A stretch of DNA of 64,000 bases from Pythium myriotylum (Eukaryota; Oomycota; Peronosporomycetes; Pythiales; Pythiaceae), in assembly GCA_023091665.1 (NCBI GenBank), contig JALJCQ010000012.1, forward strand, positions 868,001 through 932,000, read 5' to 3'. Below, one piece after another: positions 33,532 to 43,654 of this stretch; the stretch's first letter is position 1; the number at the start of each line of letters is the position of its first letter. The notes beneath the pieces were generated by a model, which saw only the letters and a list, made by a program, of their open reading frames with translations, did not search any database and was not told the origin of the DNA. Both the position numbers and the translations under genes were made by a program.

Positions 33532-34288
33532 AACATCAATGTTTTATCAATAACACCGTGCAACTCCAACTCGATGCTCTATTTCCAAATCGATTTCAGC
33601 CCTTTGGCTAGGATTTTCACTCATTGACTGTCTGAAAGAACTGTTTGGGGTCCCCGAGTGCTCAAGAATCCATGCACGATGTCGATGGGCTTGTTGAGAA
33701 CGCTAGGCAGTTGTGGGGCTGGCGTTGTCATCGTCCTCGGCAAATCAGATTGACTTCGACGGGTGATTCTCAACAAAAGACGAGGCAAGCGAGCATCGAT
33801 GGGCGCAGCAAATTGGACTGGCGGAAAGTTGTGTTGGGCACAAGTCAAGGCTTGAAAGGAAGGAGCTTAAAAGGGACTGTCACAGATATTTCAGAAGAAC
33901 GGAGAGCAAGTATCGGCTCCTCACCTTCGCGGCTCTTCATGGAACATCATCCGCAGTCGCGATGGAACCTCAAAGGTGGAAAAAAATATCGAGCAATTTC
34001 CTACTCGGAGGTTTCATACGAGCAGCCAAGTGAGCGATGATTGATCATCATGATTCAGAGCTGACTCAATCTTACTACCATGGTTTCAGCTCTATGGACC
34101 GACTTCTCCAGAGGAATGTGACGCTTGGACGGATGTCTCGTATCGGCTCTGCTGAGTTCTGTTGCCTACCCAGGTCAAGGCCAGATCTGTACTTCCTGGT
34201 TATGATTGATTTCTCAGATTGTCCAAGGTCAGTCGTGATTCGAAATCGTGTAGAAAAGTAATCTCCTTTTATCATTACTATCGACGAA
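33532..34288. other. Gene-free stretch between PHAF1 and NAF1 3' ends
   Basis: Two convergent genes flank 757 bp. ORFs of 75-131 codons occur on both strands but match nothing I know and have no intron signals that would extend them. I see no gene. Confidence 0.45.
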
Positions 34289-35965
34289 TTAGTGATACCA
34301 TCCTCCTGGCGGTGGCGGCGGAGGGTGTCCGTACGAGTTTGTAGTGTCTGGTTGCTGGTAATAACCTGGAATAGGTCCGTAGTGTCCTTGTGGGGGCGGC
34401 GGAGCAGGCTGAGCATACCCGTGGCCTGGAGGAGGTGCGTAGTAGTTTGGTGGTGGAGCCTGCGGAGGGTAGGGAGGTGGAGGTTGAGGGGCCCCGTACG
34501 GAGGCTGCCCGTACCCCGGAACTGGGGGAGGCATAGGGTACTGGGATTGCTGGTATGGCGGTGGAGCTCCGTAAGCTGGCGGTTGGTACTGGCTGGCAGC
34601 GGCAGGATATGGCGGTAGGCCTGGCTGGCCATAGCCTGGCGAGGTGTACCTCGTGTAGCCGCCGTGCGGTTGGGATTGGATATGTTGTGTGGCGTGGTGA
34701 TGCTGCGGCTGATATGGCTGGTGGTTACTAGGCCCACGCCCGCCACGTCCTCGGCCTCGGCCTCCCCCTCGTCCGCCGTGGTTGCGACCGGGCTGGTAGT
34801 CGGTGAAGTTGCTAGGAGGACCAGTTGCTGGCCCAGCACCTGGAGCAGCGTTCTCGCCTCCGCGATTCCGCTTGCGGTTTTGGCGCTTGGCAGCCGCTTC
34901 AGCTTCGTCGTCGGAATAGACGGGTTCGTCTGTCTCTTCGTCGAAGATGTTGGAGGCGTCCGTGCCCTTGTCGCGAATGTTCTCAGGGATGATATACGTC
35001 GTGTGCTCAGTTGCGTAGAAGACGGGCTTGTTGATGTCTGCCTGCGCTGGGATCTTCTCCGCGTTCTCGAAGCGTACGAGGTACATGGGCATGAGCACGG
35101 GGCCGAAGACTTCGTCAACGCAGCCGAGCACCGTGCGGTCTTCCAGGCACAACACGCTGCCTTCGTCCAATGGCTTGACGCCAGCATCCGACTTGACCGT
35201 CACGATCAGCCCAGGGCGGCTGAGGTTGAGCACGACGCCGCAGCGAGCGATGGGGCAGTCGGGGGTCAGCTCCTTGACCTCTGGCTCGCGCACAGGGATC
35301 GTAGCCACTTCATTCGCCGTCTTCAGCGGGCCCGACGCCTTGTTCTCTTCTTTCTCCATCGCGGCTTCGATTTCCGCGCGCAGCTTGCGCGGGTCCTCGT
35401 CGTCGGCCACCGCGCCGTCGTCGTCCGAGCTCTCGTCGTCGTCACTCGAGACGGGCTCGGCCGTCGCCTCCTCTTCCTCGCTATCTTCGTCCTTGTCCAC
35501 GGCATTGGCACCGTCGCTCTTGCTCGGCACCGGCACCGCGGCAGCCACAGGCGGCTTGGCAACGTCCACGACGGTCGACGCGAGCTGCGCACTCATGGAC
35601 TGGATCTCGATGGCCGCGTACTGCGCCGCGATCTCAATGTCCGAGAGCGGGCGTCCGTCGGCGCCCGTGAGCTCCACGGCCGGCGCCGCCACTGCTGCTG
35701 CGACCTCGTCTTCGTCGTCGTCGTCGTCTTCCTCGCTCGAGTCCTCTTCCTCCGCCTCGGCCATCTCCGTGTCCCTGGTCGGCTCCTCTTTCTTTGTGGG
35801 CTCGTCCGCGTCCTTGGCCAACTCCGTGTCCTTGGCCATCTCGGCGTCAATGGCCGACTTGGTGTCCTTGGCTGGCTGCTCGACGCGCTCGGGCGCGTGC
35901 GCAGCGACGGGCGCAGCCTCGTGGGTCTCCATGGGCGCCGTCGTGACCTTTGCCGGTGCGTCCAT
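34289..35965 (-). CDS. NAF1: H/ACA ribonucleoprotein assembly factor NAF1
   Basis: A single exon; the ATG at 35965 (MDAPAKVTTAPMET) is preferred over an in-frame ATG at 36022 and gives 558 residues. The N-terminal half is very acidic (several Asp/Glu/Ser runs). The Gar1/Naf1 RNA-binding core lies at ~240-330: CGVVLNLSRPGLIVTVKSD, CLEDRTVLGCVDEVFGPV, LVRF and NKPVFYA. A basic GGRGGGRGRGRGGRG box and a long Pro/Gln/Tyr-rich tail follow. NAF1 binds dyskerin and nascent H/ACA RNAs in the nucleoplasm and is later replaced by GAR1; the tail is typical of NAF1 rather than GAR1. The skewed composition produces long antisense shadow frames. Confidence 0.88.
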   Translation of the reverse strand: MDAPAKVTTAPMETHEAAPVAAHAPERVEQPAKDTKSAIDAEMAKDTELAKDADEPTKKEEPTRDTEMAEAEEEDSSEEDDDDDEDEVAAAVAAPAVELTGADGRPLSDIEIAAQYAAIEIQSMSAQLASTVVDVAKPPVAAAVPVPSKSDGANAVDKDEDSEEEEATAEPVSSDDDESSDDDGAVADDEDPRKLRAEIEAAMEKEENKASGPLKTANEVATIPVREPEVKELTPDCPIARCGVVLNLSRPGLIVTVKSDAGVKPLDEGSVLCLEDRTVLGCVDEVFGPVLMPMYLVRFENAEKIPAQADINKPVFYATEHTTYIIPENIRDKGTDASNIFDEETDEPVYSDDEAEAAAKRQNRKRNRGGENAAPGAGPATGPPSNFTDYQPGRNHGGRGGGRGRGRGGRGPSNHQPYQPQHHHATQHIQSQPHGGYTRYTSPGYGQPGLPPYPAAASQYQPPAYGAPPPYQQSQYPMPPPVPGYGQPPYGAPQPPPPYPPQAPPPNYYAPPPGHGYAQPAPPPPQGHYGPIPGYYQQPDTTNSYGHPPPPPPGGWYH

Positions 35966-36514
35966 TGCTGCTTCTGGCCAGTGGTTCAACCTCGTCGAAG
36001 GTGTGGAAATCGTGTGGCCCACACCACAAAATACTAACCTAGCCTAATAACGTGCCCTCTCACCGAACAGCAGATTCTGCGGTGGTCACAAGGCGACGCA
36101 CGAGACCGAGAGCCTTCGACGCAGACTCACACAGAGAGAAAGAAGGCGCAGGACGCAGCGTGGCGCAGTTGCGAGCGTCTCTCTCTCGGCTCTCTAGAGA
36201 AGAGAAAGCTCGTGGTGAAGAGAGTCTTCATTGACACAGAGCCACATTGTTGACCCTGGGGATCCGAATGTTGGTCGTTGTCCTTTATGACGTGGTTAAA
36301 TTCAGCCAATCATTTTCGCTGTCTTTACTTTCTGCCCCAACGATTGGTCCGCAGCCGTGTCCGACCTTGGAGCTTTTCCTACGAACTTAACGCTCGCCGC
36401 GCAATCACCTGTCGTTAAGTGCGCAAAAGATTTCGATCCTGCGCCCTTGAAGCTCCGAGGAGCTCACTTTCGATTCTTCCACGCGAGAGCCTCCTCCCTG
36501 CCCGCCCAGTCGCC
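35966..36514. promoter_or_regulatory. Divergent promoter region between NAF1 and SOD with paired CCAAT boxes
   Basis: A CCAAT at 36306-36310 and an inverted ATTGG at 36343-36347 lie 37 bp apart, about 170-210 bp before the SOD start codon. Both orientations suit a divergent promoter. An open frame continues upstream of the SOD ATG to a stop at 36416. Confidence 0.45.
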
Positions 36515-37349
36515 ATGACGTTCGAACTGCCCAAGCTCACGTACGAGTACAATGCGCTCGAGCCCTTCGTGGACACCAACACCATGAACATCCACCACAC
36601 CAAGCACCACCAGGCCTACGTCAACAACATCAACAACTTCATCTCGTCGGTAGGGCTTCCTCGCGCTTCGGTGGCAGCGACCGAATCGGTGCTAACGACC
36701 GGCGTCGATGTAGGACAAGGGCGCTACGCTGCGTGGCAAGTCGATCCTCGAGGTCGTCCAGAGCGCGACTGAGGCGCCGGTGCGCAACAACGGCGGCGGC
36801 CACTACAACCACACGTGAGTCTGGGTCGTGGTGAAGCATGGCTGTGAGGAATGGGGAGACTGAGAGGCTCTTGCTGCGCAGGCTCTTCTGGACGTGGATG
36901 GCCAAGCCGGGCTCGACCGACACGGCCCCGCACGGCGCGCTGAAGGCCCGCATCGACCAGGACTTCGGCTCGCTCGACCAGCTCAAGGAGCAGTTCAACG
37001 CCGCCGCGTCCACCCGCTTCGGCTCGGGCTGGGCTTGGCTCGGTGTCAAGCCCGATGGCTCGCTCGGCATCACCTCGACCCCCAACCAGGGTACGCCATT
37101 CCTCGTTCAGCTGATGAACGGCATTTGGACTCACGTGGGCTACTCTGTGCAGACAACCCGTTGATGCCTGGTGTTGACTCACCGATGATTCCGATCCTCG
37201 GTCTCGACGTGTGGGAGCACGCCTACTACCTCAAGTACCAGAACCGCCGTCCGGAGTACATCGCCGCCTTCTGGAACGTCGCCAACTGGGACAAGGTCGT
37301 CGAGTACTACGACAACTTCGCCTCGAAGGGCAAGCCGGTGGATGTTTGA
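36515..37349 (+). CDS. SOD2: Superoxide dismutase, iron/manganese family (Mn-type)
   Basis: Four exons (36515-36649, 36714-36814, 36882-37090, 37153-37349) give 213 residues. Metal ligands by family alignment are His27 (NIHHTKHH), His78 ([11 protein letters not shown]), Asp167 and His171 (LDVWEHAYY). The GGGHxNHxxFW motif and the Gln in PNQDNP are typical of Mn enzymes rather than Fe enzymes. It dismutates superoxide to oxygen and hydrogen peroxide. Started at this ATG it has no targeting sequence. The same frame is open for another 32 codons upstream and reads Arg/Ser/Ala-rich, like a mitochondrial presequence, but contains no ATG, so a non-AUG start or unseen upstream exon is possible. Confidence 0.92.
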
Positions 37350-37581
37350 CTAGCTAAGCCAGCAGGGTCGTCGGACCGCCACTCGTCCCTTTAACGAGTG
37401 TCACGTGAAGTAGCATCTCGCTTTTGTGGTACAAGTGTCCAGTCGGTCACTGCGCACGGCTTTCTCAGAGCTTCCGTTTGTTCTACTTGTTTCGATAGGA
37501 CTCTCTTGTCGATGCCAAAATAATGCAACACGTTTCCACTGTGAAATCAAGTTCTTGTGTCATGTGCTATGTCGTTGTTCG
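37350..37581. other. Short convergent intergenic region
   Basis: 3' ends of SOD and the next minus-strand gene face each other across 232 bp; no gene seen. Confidence 0.4.
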
Positions 37582-38550
37582 TTAATCAGAGAGCTTGAAG
37601 ACGAGAGGCGTGACCTTCGTGTCGCCGTACTCGGTCTGGGCTGCACGATGTGTCCAACTGAACATTTCCAAGACGGCACTACAAAACCAACCACACCACT
37701 TACTCACGGCTACAGCCGAATACTGCTCCCTGGTAGTGAGGAGAGTGTTCACGCGTGTGTTGCCGGCTGTGTCGAGGTTCATTCGCGTCCCGTTCTGATC
37801 CACGAGATCTACCCACGACATTTCAGCTACGAGCTCTTAATCACCAGCGAGAGAGTAAGACATCACTCGAGACTAATACCACACTGCTAGAAGACCATCC
37901 ACCTTTCACGAGCTTGGCTGCCACATCAATCGTATCCAGTTGCTTCTCCAAGAGCTCCTTCCTGGCTTTGGCCCTCGTCGCCTCGTCAGATTGATCTTCG
38001 AGGCTGCTCATTGCATTGGATTCGCGGCGTGTCGTGCTAGGGGTCTTTGGAGCAGCCTGGAGGGATCCATCAGGCGATCCAGCCGAGGCATTGCCGTTTC
38101 CAGAGGGCGGTCGAGACCCTGACGACACGGCGCCTGCCGAGGTCGACGGCGCTCCGCTGGTAGTGACACTCTTGCAGTGCACAGAGCGACGGATCGCGTC
38201 GAGTTCCACACTCAGCTGGATGGTTTTCTGCTTGCAGTAGTCGTCGATGTCCTTGATGCACGTCGCCTTCAGGAAGCTGAGCAGGATCGCGCTCGACACG
38301 TTCATGTTGTACGGCTTGAGCGGCGTGGTCTCTACGACAGACATAACAGCGTGAGTTGCAAACTGGCATAAGCACTCCTGCTCGCTCCATTGATCTAGCG
38401 CGTGCGTTTGCCGTGGTGAGATATGCCGTACCAAACCCATACTTCACCCAGATGATCATCTCGCGCTTCTCGCGTCGCTTCACGAATATCAATTGTCACA
38501 AGTTTATCCGGAGCCAAAGCTGTCCGCAAGCGACTGAAACCTACAGGCAT
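37582..38550 (-). CDS. Uncharacterised protein, four exons, head-to-head with a patatin-like lipase gene
   Basis: Exons 38550-38443, 38362-37903, 37835-37704 and 37640-37582 chain in exact frame to 252 residues. The N-terminal ~90 residues are well structured (LVTIDIREATREARDD, THAVMSVVETTPLKPYN, SSAILLSFLKATCIKDIDDYC). A Ser/Gly/Ala/Pro-rich linker follows (residues ~105-145), then a charged helix (ARKELLEKQLDTIDVAAKL) and a C-terminal region ending YGDTKVTPLVFKLSD. No signal peptide or membrane helix. The third intron is 63 nt, a multiple of three with no stop, so retaining it would yield a 273-residue form. I do not recognise the family; coherent splicing supports a real gene. Confidence 0.65.
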
Positions 38551-38603
38551 ATCAGATGTCGAAGGTGGTGGGCTTTGATTGCGGAGACCTCCCGTCGCAG
38601 ACA

Positions 38604-39470
38604 ATGCTGGCGCGCCGTGCGTTCCCCGGTCGCGCCGACGTCGCGCTGCGCCCTGCCAGAGCCGCGCGCTTCAGCTCTGTCCCCGGCGCCACTGAAAGCG
38701 AGGCCGACGCGCGGATTTCCGAGCTCAAAGACCGTCAGGAAGCCTCTGGGGTCCCTGTGCAGCCGCGCAACTTCAGCTTCAGCGGCTGTGGGTTCTTGCT
38801 GCCGTACCACGTGGGCGTCTCCCATGCGTTGCATGAACTCGGCTACTTAGCACCAACCTCACGCGTCGCCGGCGCGTCTGGTGGGTCGATCATGGCGGCT
38901 GCAATCGCCTCGAATGTCGACCTCCTGGTTATCCAGGACGACGCCAAGCGCATGGCCACGTATGGTCGCTCCAAAGGTTCATGGGGAAACCTCGAGCCGC
39001 GGCTTCGCGATCTCTTCACCGAGCGCTTCAGGCACGTGGAAGTGGACAAGCTCACAGAGCGGCTAACGATCGCGACGCAGCAAGTGTGGCCCAAGCGAGA
39101 GCTCGTGCTATCTGATCGCTTCCACTCCAAGGAGGATCTGTGCGACGCGATCATTGCCTCGTGCTTCATCCCATTCTACCTCTCGCGGCAGGCAATGGTC
39201 AAGTTTCGCGGAGAACTTCACATCGACGGCGGTTTCGTCAAGCTCGTGCCAGAGGTGCCTGATCACGTGCGCGTGTGTGTCTTCCATGCCCACTTGCTGC
39301 GACGAGACGACTACGAGATCTCCCCGTCGCTGGACAAAGAGTTCCCGTTCAAGATCTGGGAATTGGCTCGCTGGGCGCTCTTTCCTGCTGAGCCTGATGT
39401 ACTCGACGAACTCTTCCATCTCGGGCGCAAGTCGGCCGTGCTTTGGGCAGAGAAGCAACAAATTAAGTAA
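38604..39470 (+). CDS. Patatin-like phospholipase (PNPLA-type)
   Basis: Started at the ATG at 38604 the product is 288 residues and begins MLARRAFPGRADVALR, an Arg-rich, acid-free stretch typical of a mitochondrial presequence; another in-frame ATG at 38556 would mask it. The patatin fold shows FSFSGCGFLLPYHVGV (oxyanion loop), the nucleophile elbow GASGG and the DGG of the Ser-Asp dyad (HIDGGF). Patatins hydrolyse acyl chains from phospholipids or neutral lipids. Single exon. It is shorter than most PNPLA proteins but has both catalytic motifs. The start lies only 53 bp from the start of the divergent gene, so the two should share a promoter. Confidence 0.85.
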   Translation: MLARRAFPGRADVALRPARAARFSSVPGATESEADARISELKDRQEASGVPVQPRNFSFSGCGFLLPYHVGVSHALHELGYLAPTSRVAGASGGSIMAAAIASNVDLLVIQDDAKRMATYGRSKGSWGNLEPRLRDLFTERFRHVEVDKLTERLTIATQQVWPKRELVLSDRFHSKEDLCDAIIASCFIPFYLSRQAMVKFRGELHIDGGFVKLVPEVPDHVRVCVFHAHLLRRDDYEISPSLDKEFPFKIWELARWALFPAEPDVLDELFHLGRKSAVLWAEKQQIK

Positions 39471-39514
39471 AATTGACACTAGTAATGTGATGCTTCGTTT
39501 TTCGTGTTGGCTTA

Positions 39515-41110
39515 TCACGGTTCTTGCTCATCTTCCGACGAACTGCTCGAGGAAGAGGAGGAGGAGGAAGACGAAGAAACGCCAGAAGACGAGGAGGAGG
39601 AAGACGATGACGCAGTCTTACCCTCGCCTTCGCTGTCTGAGCTCACAGTGCCATCGCTGACGCTGGACACCGATGCAACTGCTCGCTTTGGTTCCTCAAC
39701 AGGCTTCGCGGGGGTCGGCGGGGGAACTGCAGCCGCAGCCGCAGCAGCAGCCTGCTTCTTGGATGCTTTTGTAGCGCGTGGTTTTGCAGTTCCTGGGGCA
39801 GCTTTCGGTTTTGACGGCCGTCTTGGAGCTGGATTTGCTTTCGCTGTCGGTGGCTTTGCAGCTGTGGACCCACTCTCTGTCGCAGCGGTCTGGGCCGCTG
39901 TTTTCCGTGGAGCAGGCAATTTCTTGGACGGACGACGCGGTGCTGTCGGAGGCTTCGCAGCAGCGGCTGGGGTTGCGCTTGTCGCGACCTTCACACGCGA
40001 TTTAATCTCTGGCTCCTGTTGCGTTCGCACTTCTTCCACAATCTTGAGCTTTTTCTGGAGCGGTTCAAGAGATCGTTCAATTTCCTCTTCTCTGTTCAGG
40101 CATCGGAGGATCAGAATTTTTCACTTCCCCACTCGATCTCAGCTTTCCTTACTCTTTGCGTCTCAGCTCGGCGAGGTAATATGCTTCGGCTTGCTCTCGG
40201 CGAACTCTCTCGAGCTCACGCCGTTCAATTTCATTCGCCTTCTTATCAAGGATGTCCAGGAGCGGGGTACTATACTGAAGAGTGGAAGTCGATGGAGTGA
40301 GCACACACAAGACCTCCACGATGCTGACAGCGGTACTGCACTTACCACAAGGTTGTTGGAATAAATATACTGTTCCGGATGCTCGCCAAACACGTTGTCC
40401 TTGGTGAAATACTGCGGCAGTTTCGCCAAATAACTCGGGTACGGATACTCCCGTGTGGTCACTGGGATCTCAATCATGTTCTCTGCAAACCCGCAGGCCT
40501 CCTCACGCTTCCGCTCAAAGTACACGAGCGATTCGAGGTCATCTTCAAACACATCGGACTCGCCCGAGTAGTCATCCGCGTCCATCGCGTCGTCGAAATT
40601 CTCCACAAACTCTTCGTCTTCATCGCGCATGCTGGCTTCATCACCACGCGGTCGAGCAGGTTTTTCTGCTTTCACGTCGCTCTCGTCGTCTCCGCGGCCC
40701 GTGCTTTTGCGCTTGACAGCTTTGTCCCCTGGCGTCGACGGCGATTTCTTCTTGGTTGCCGGCTTCTTCACGGGCTTCGGCTTGTCTCCGGTGGCCGTGG
40801 ACTTCGCAGCGGGCTTTTTCTTCGCTTCATCGCTGCGCGAAGTCGGTTGTTTCTTGTCTTTGACGGGACGCAGTTTCTTTCCGCCAATGTTCTTCGACGA
40901 CGCCGGTGGAGATCCGGGCGGCGGAGGGGGCGGAGACGACGGCGGCGGCGGGGGCGAGCTGGGAGGCTGCGGAGGCGACACGCCGTCGGCGCTGGACGCG
41001 TCGGCGCGCGGAGCCTCGGGCGTGGGCGGCGCCGACACGCGCGCCAGGTCTTCGCCGTCGCTGGAGCTGTCGCTGCTGCTGGACGAGCTGCTGCTACTCG
41101 CCGAGCTCAT
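39515..41110 (-). CDS. Serine-rich, highly charged low-complexity protein, probably nuclear
   Basis: Three exons (41110-40346, 40274-40153, 40091-39515) with introns of 71 and 61 nt close in frame to 487 residues. The N-terminus is a Ser run, followed by a Pro-rich region and Lys/Pro/Thr-rich segments. Only the middle (~185-300) looks folded: an acidic EEFVENFDDAMDADDYSG, then LVYFERKREEACGFAENMI, YPYPSYLAKLPQYF and a long charged helix across the exon junctions (ERRELERVRREQAEAYYLAEL). The C-terminus is Ala/Pro/Lys-rich and ends in a Ser run with acidic residues. The lysine-rich tracts recall chromatin-associated proteins. Function unknown. The 3' end is 45 bp from that of the patatin-like gene. 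Confidence 0.7.
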
Positions 41111-41520
41111 GGCGATATCGAATCGCTGTCCCGTCTATTCACTCGGACTCGTGAGGAGGTCTTCTCGTCGCGCTCAATGGCTCTCGTCGCGACGGAGACG
41201 AGCTTGGTGGCGCGTACCTCTTCGGTGGCGCCGCGACTTGCGGCGGAGGATCAGAGGATCAGTGTGGACCACACCGCCTCACAAATTCCGTACTGTAGGA
41301 GATATACTAACTACGAAGCATGGTGCCATGATGGTGGTACATATTCCGTCATTTATTGGCTGGATAATGGCTCTATTTCAGCAAATCATGTCCACTTGAA
41401 CACGCGTAATCTGCCAATCAAACCAAGTGGCTGGATTACGTAACAAGACCATCATTCCGCATCTGACCCGACGGCGAGCAGCTCCGTGTGTGCGTGGCTG
41501 GCGGAATTCGCGGATCCGCC
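41111..41520. promoter_or_regulatory. Divergent promoter with CCAAT boxes in both orientations
   Basis: ATTGG at 41355-41359 and CCAAT at 41414-41418 lie 55 bp apart, about 100-165 bp before the ATM1 start codon. No coding signal is seen in the 410 bp. Confidence 0.45.
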
Positions 41521-43605
41521 ATGCCGCTGCTGCCGACGCGCCGCGTGCTGCTGCGCGGGCTGCGGCTCGTCGACCGCCGCCAGCCGTGGAAGAACCCGCA
41601 TGTGCGCTTGCCTGGACCGTCGCTTGCGCCTTCGCGCGCCTCGCCGTTCTTCCGCCATGGCCACATGAGCGTCGCGACGTCGGCGCTCGACGACGAACAG
41701 CAGAAGAAGAAAAAGCTCCAGGAAGACAAGGCCAAGCTCGCGGCACTCGAGAAGATCGCTGATGCCAGCGAGAAAGACACCACAAAGGAGATTTTGGGCT
41801 TCCTGCTCGGCCATCTGTGGCCCAAGGAGGACTCGGCCGAGGCGCGAGACATCAAGAAGAGGGTCGTGCTCTCGGCCGGGCTCGTGCTCGCGGCCAAGGC
41901 GCTCACGATCCAAGTGCCGTTCATCTTCAAGAACCTCGTCGACTCGATGAGTATTGCGAGCTCGGTCGCCGCGCAGTCGCCCGAGGTCACGATCCCTCTC
42001 GCGCTTGTGCTTGGCTACGGCGCCGCACGCTTCAGCGCCAACGCGTCCTCCGAATTGGGGAACGCTGTGTTCGCCAGCGTCACGCAAAAGACCATTCGCT
42101 CCGTCGCTATCCGCATCTTTGACCACCTCCATGCGCTGGATCTCAAGTTCCACCTCGACCGCCAGACTGGCGCGCTCGCACGGACGATCGACCGCGGCTC
42201 ACGGTCCATCGACGTTGTCCTACGTTCCATGGCGTTCCGCGTGCTTCCAACGGCGCTCGAAGTCGGTCTTGTGTCTGCGATTATGGCTCAGAACTTTGGA
42301 CTACCGTATGTGGGCGTGACGCTCGGCACCATCGGCGCCTACACGACGTACACGGTCGTGGTCACGCAGTGGCGTGACGAGATTCGCCGCCGAATGAATA
42401 AGACCGAGAACGAGGCCGCTGGCAAAGTGATCGATTCGCTCATGAACTACGAGACTGTCAAGTACTTCAACAATGAGAGACATGAGGCCGCGCGCTACGA
42501 TGAGTCGCTGAAAGAGTACCAGAAGGCCGCACTGAAGACGCAGACCTCGCTGTCGCTGCTCAATGCTGGCCAGAACGGCATCTTCAGCATCGGTCTCACT
42601 GCGATCATGTACATGGCCAGCCAAGGCATCGCGGCCGGAGAACTCACGGTCGGTGATCTCGTTCTGGTGAACGGTCTGCTCTTCCAGCTATCGATCCCGC
42701 TCAACTTCATTGGTACGCTCTATCGTGAGGTGCGCCAGTCCGTGACCGACATGGAGGCCATGTTCAAGCTCGGTACAGTCAAGTCTAACATTCAGTACAA
42801 GGAGAACCCGCTTCGCCTCACGGGCAAGGAGCCCAAGTCGATCGAGTTCCGTGACGTCCAGTTCGCCTACCGCTCCGAGTTCCCGATCCTCAAGGGTGCT
42901 TCGTTCACTGTCGAACCTGGCAAGACTGTTGCGATCGTCGGCACGAGTGGCTCGGGCAAGTCGACGGTGCTCCGCCTGCTTTACCGCTTCTACGACCCGC
43001 AAGCCGGCTCGATCCTAATCGACGGCAAGGACATTCGTGACATCGACCCTGACGATCTGCGCGGCGCGATCGCAACTGTGCCACAGGATACAGTGCTCTT
43101 TAACGACACAATCTTCTACAACATCAACTACGGTCGCTTGGACGCGACCCAAGAGGAAGTGCTGAACGCGGCGCGCGTCTCGCAGATCCACGACTCGATC
43201 CTCAACTTCCCCGAGGGCTACAACACGCGTGTGGGCGAACGTGGGCTCAAGCTGTCGGGCGGTGAGAAGCAGCGCGTGGCGATCGCTCGCGCAATGCTCA
43301 AGGACGCGCCGATTCTGCTCTTCGACGAGGCCACGAGTGCACTCGACTCGGAGACCGAGTCGGAGATTGTCAAGGAGTTCAAGTCTATCGGTGCCAACCG
43401 CACTTCGCTCATCATCGCCCACCGACTGTCGACGATCCAGGACGCTGACGAGATCCTCGTCTTTGACCAGGGGCGCGTCGTAGAGCGAGGCACACACGTG
43501 GAGCTGCTGCGCGACCCCAAGACCAAGTATTCAGAGATGTGGGCGCGCCAGAACCACAGCAACCCACACGCCACTCGTATCGTCGAGGTCACGCACTCCG
43601 ATTAG
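41521..43605 (+). CDS. ATM1: Mitochondrial ABC half-transporter ATM1/ABCB7
   Basis: A single exon. The ATG at 41521 gives 694 residues, beginning [20 protein letters not shown], an Arg-rich presequence. A six-helix ABC transmembrane domain (residues ~120-410) is followed by the nucleotide-binding domain: Walker [10 protein letters not shown] (~474), Q-loop VPQDTVLF, signature [16 protein letters not shown] (~578), Walker [13 protein letters not shown] and the H-loop IIAHRLSTI. The segment [17 protein letters not shown] is characteristic of ATM1/HMT1-type exporters. In the inner membrane ATM1 dimers export a sulfur- and glutathione-containing compound needed for cytosolic Fe-S cluster assembly. 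Its stop is 49 bp from the convergent next gene. Confidence 0.95.
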   Translation: MPLLPTRRVLLRGLRLVDRRQPWKNPHVRLPGPSLAPSRASPFFRHGHMSVATSALDDEQQKKKKLQEDKAKLAALEKIADASEKDTTKEILGFLLGHLWPKEDSAEARDIKKRVVLSAGLVLAAKALTIQVPFIFKNLVDSMSIASSVAAQSPEVTIPLALVLGYGAARFSANASSELGNAVFASVTQKTIRSVAIRIFDHLHALDLKFHLDRQTGALARTIDRGSRSIDVVLRSMAFRVLPTALEVGLVSAIMAQNFGLPYVGVTLGTIGAYTTYTVVVTQWRDEIRRRMNKTENEAAGKVIDSLMNYETVKYFNNERHEAARYDESLKEYQKAALKTQTSLSLLNAGQNGIFSIGLTAIMYMASQGIAAGELTVGDLVLVNGLLFQLSIPLNFIGTLYREVRQSVTDMEAMFKLGTVKSNIQYKENPLRLTGKEPKSIEFRDVQFAYRSEFPILKGASFTVEPGKTVAIVGTSGSGKSTVLRLLYRFYDPQAGSILIDGKDIRDIDPDDLRGAIATVPQDTVLFNDTIFYNINYGRLDATQEEVLNAARVSQIHDSILNFPEGYNTRVGERGLKLSGGEKQRVAIARAMLKDAPILLFDEATSALDSETESEIVKEFKSIGANRTSLIIAHRLSTIQDADEILVFDQGRVVERGTHVELLRDPKTKYSEMWARQNHSNPHATRIVEVTHSD

Positions 43606-43654
43606 ACAGCCATTTTGTCTGTATATACGTACATAGACCTTCCGAGCAGATTTC

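Noticed and set aside
33645..34040. 131-codon plus-strand ORF between PHAF1 and NAF1
   Set aside because: No recognisable domain, no splice signals and unbiased composition; probably chance.
34664..36047. Long plus-strand ORFs (457 and 339 codons) opposite NAF1
   Set aside because: They are antisense shadows of the acidic and Pro/Gly-rich NAF1 coding sequence; the NAF1 frame carries the recognisable Gar1/Naf1 domain.
39504..41443. Plus-strand ORFs of 286, 354 and 256 codons opposite the Ser-rich gene
   Set aside because: Shadows of low-complexity Ser/Pro/Lys coding sequence; the minus-strand exons splice in frame.
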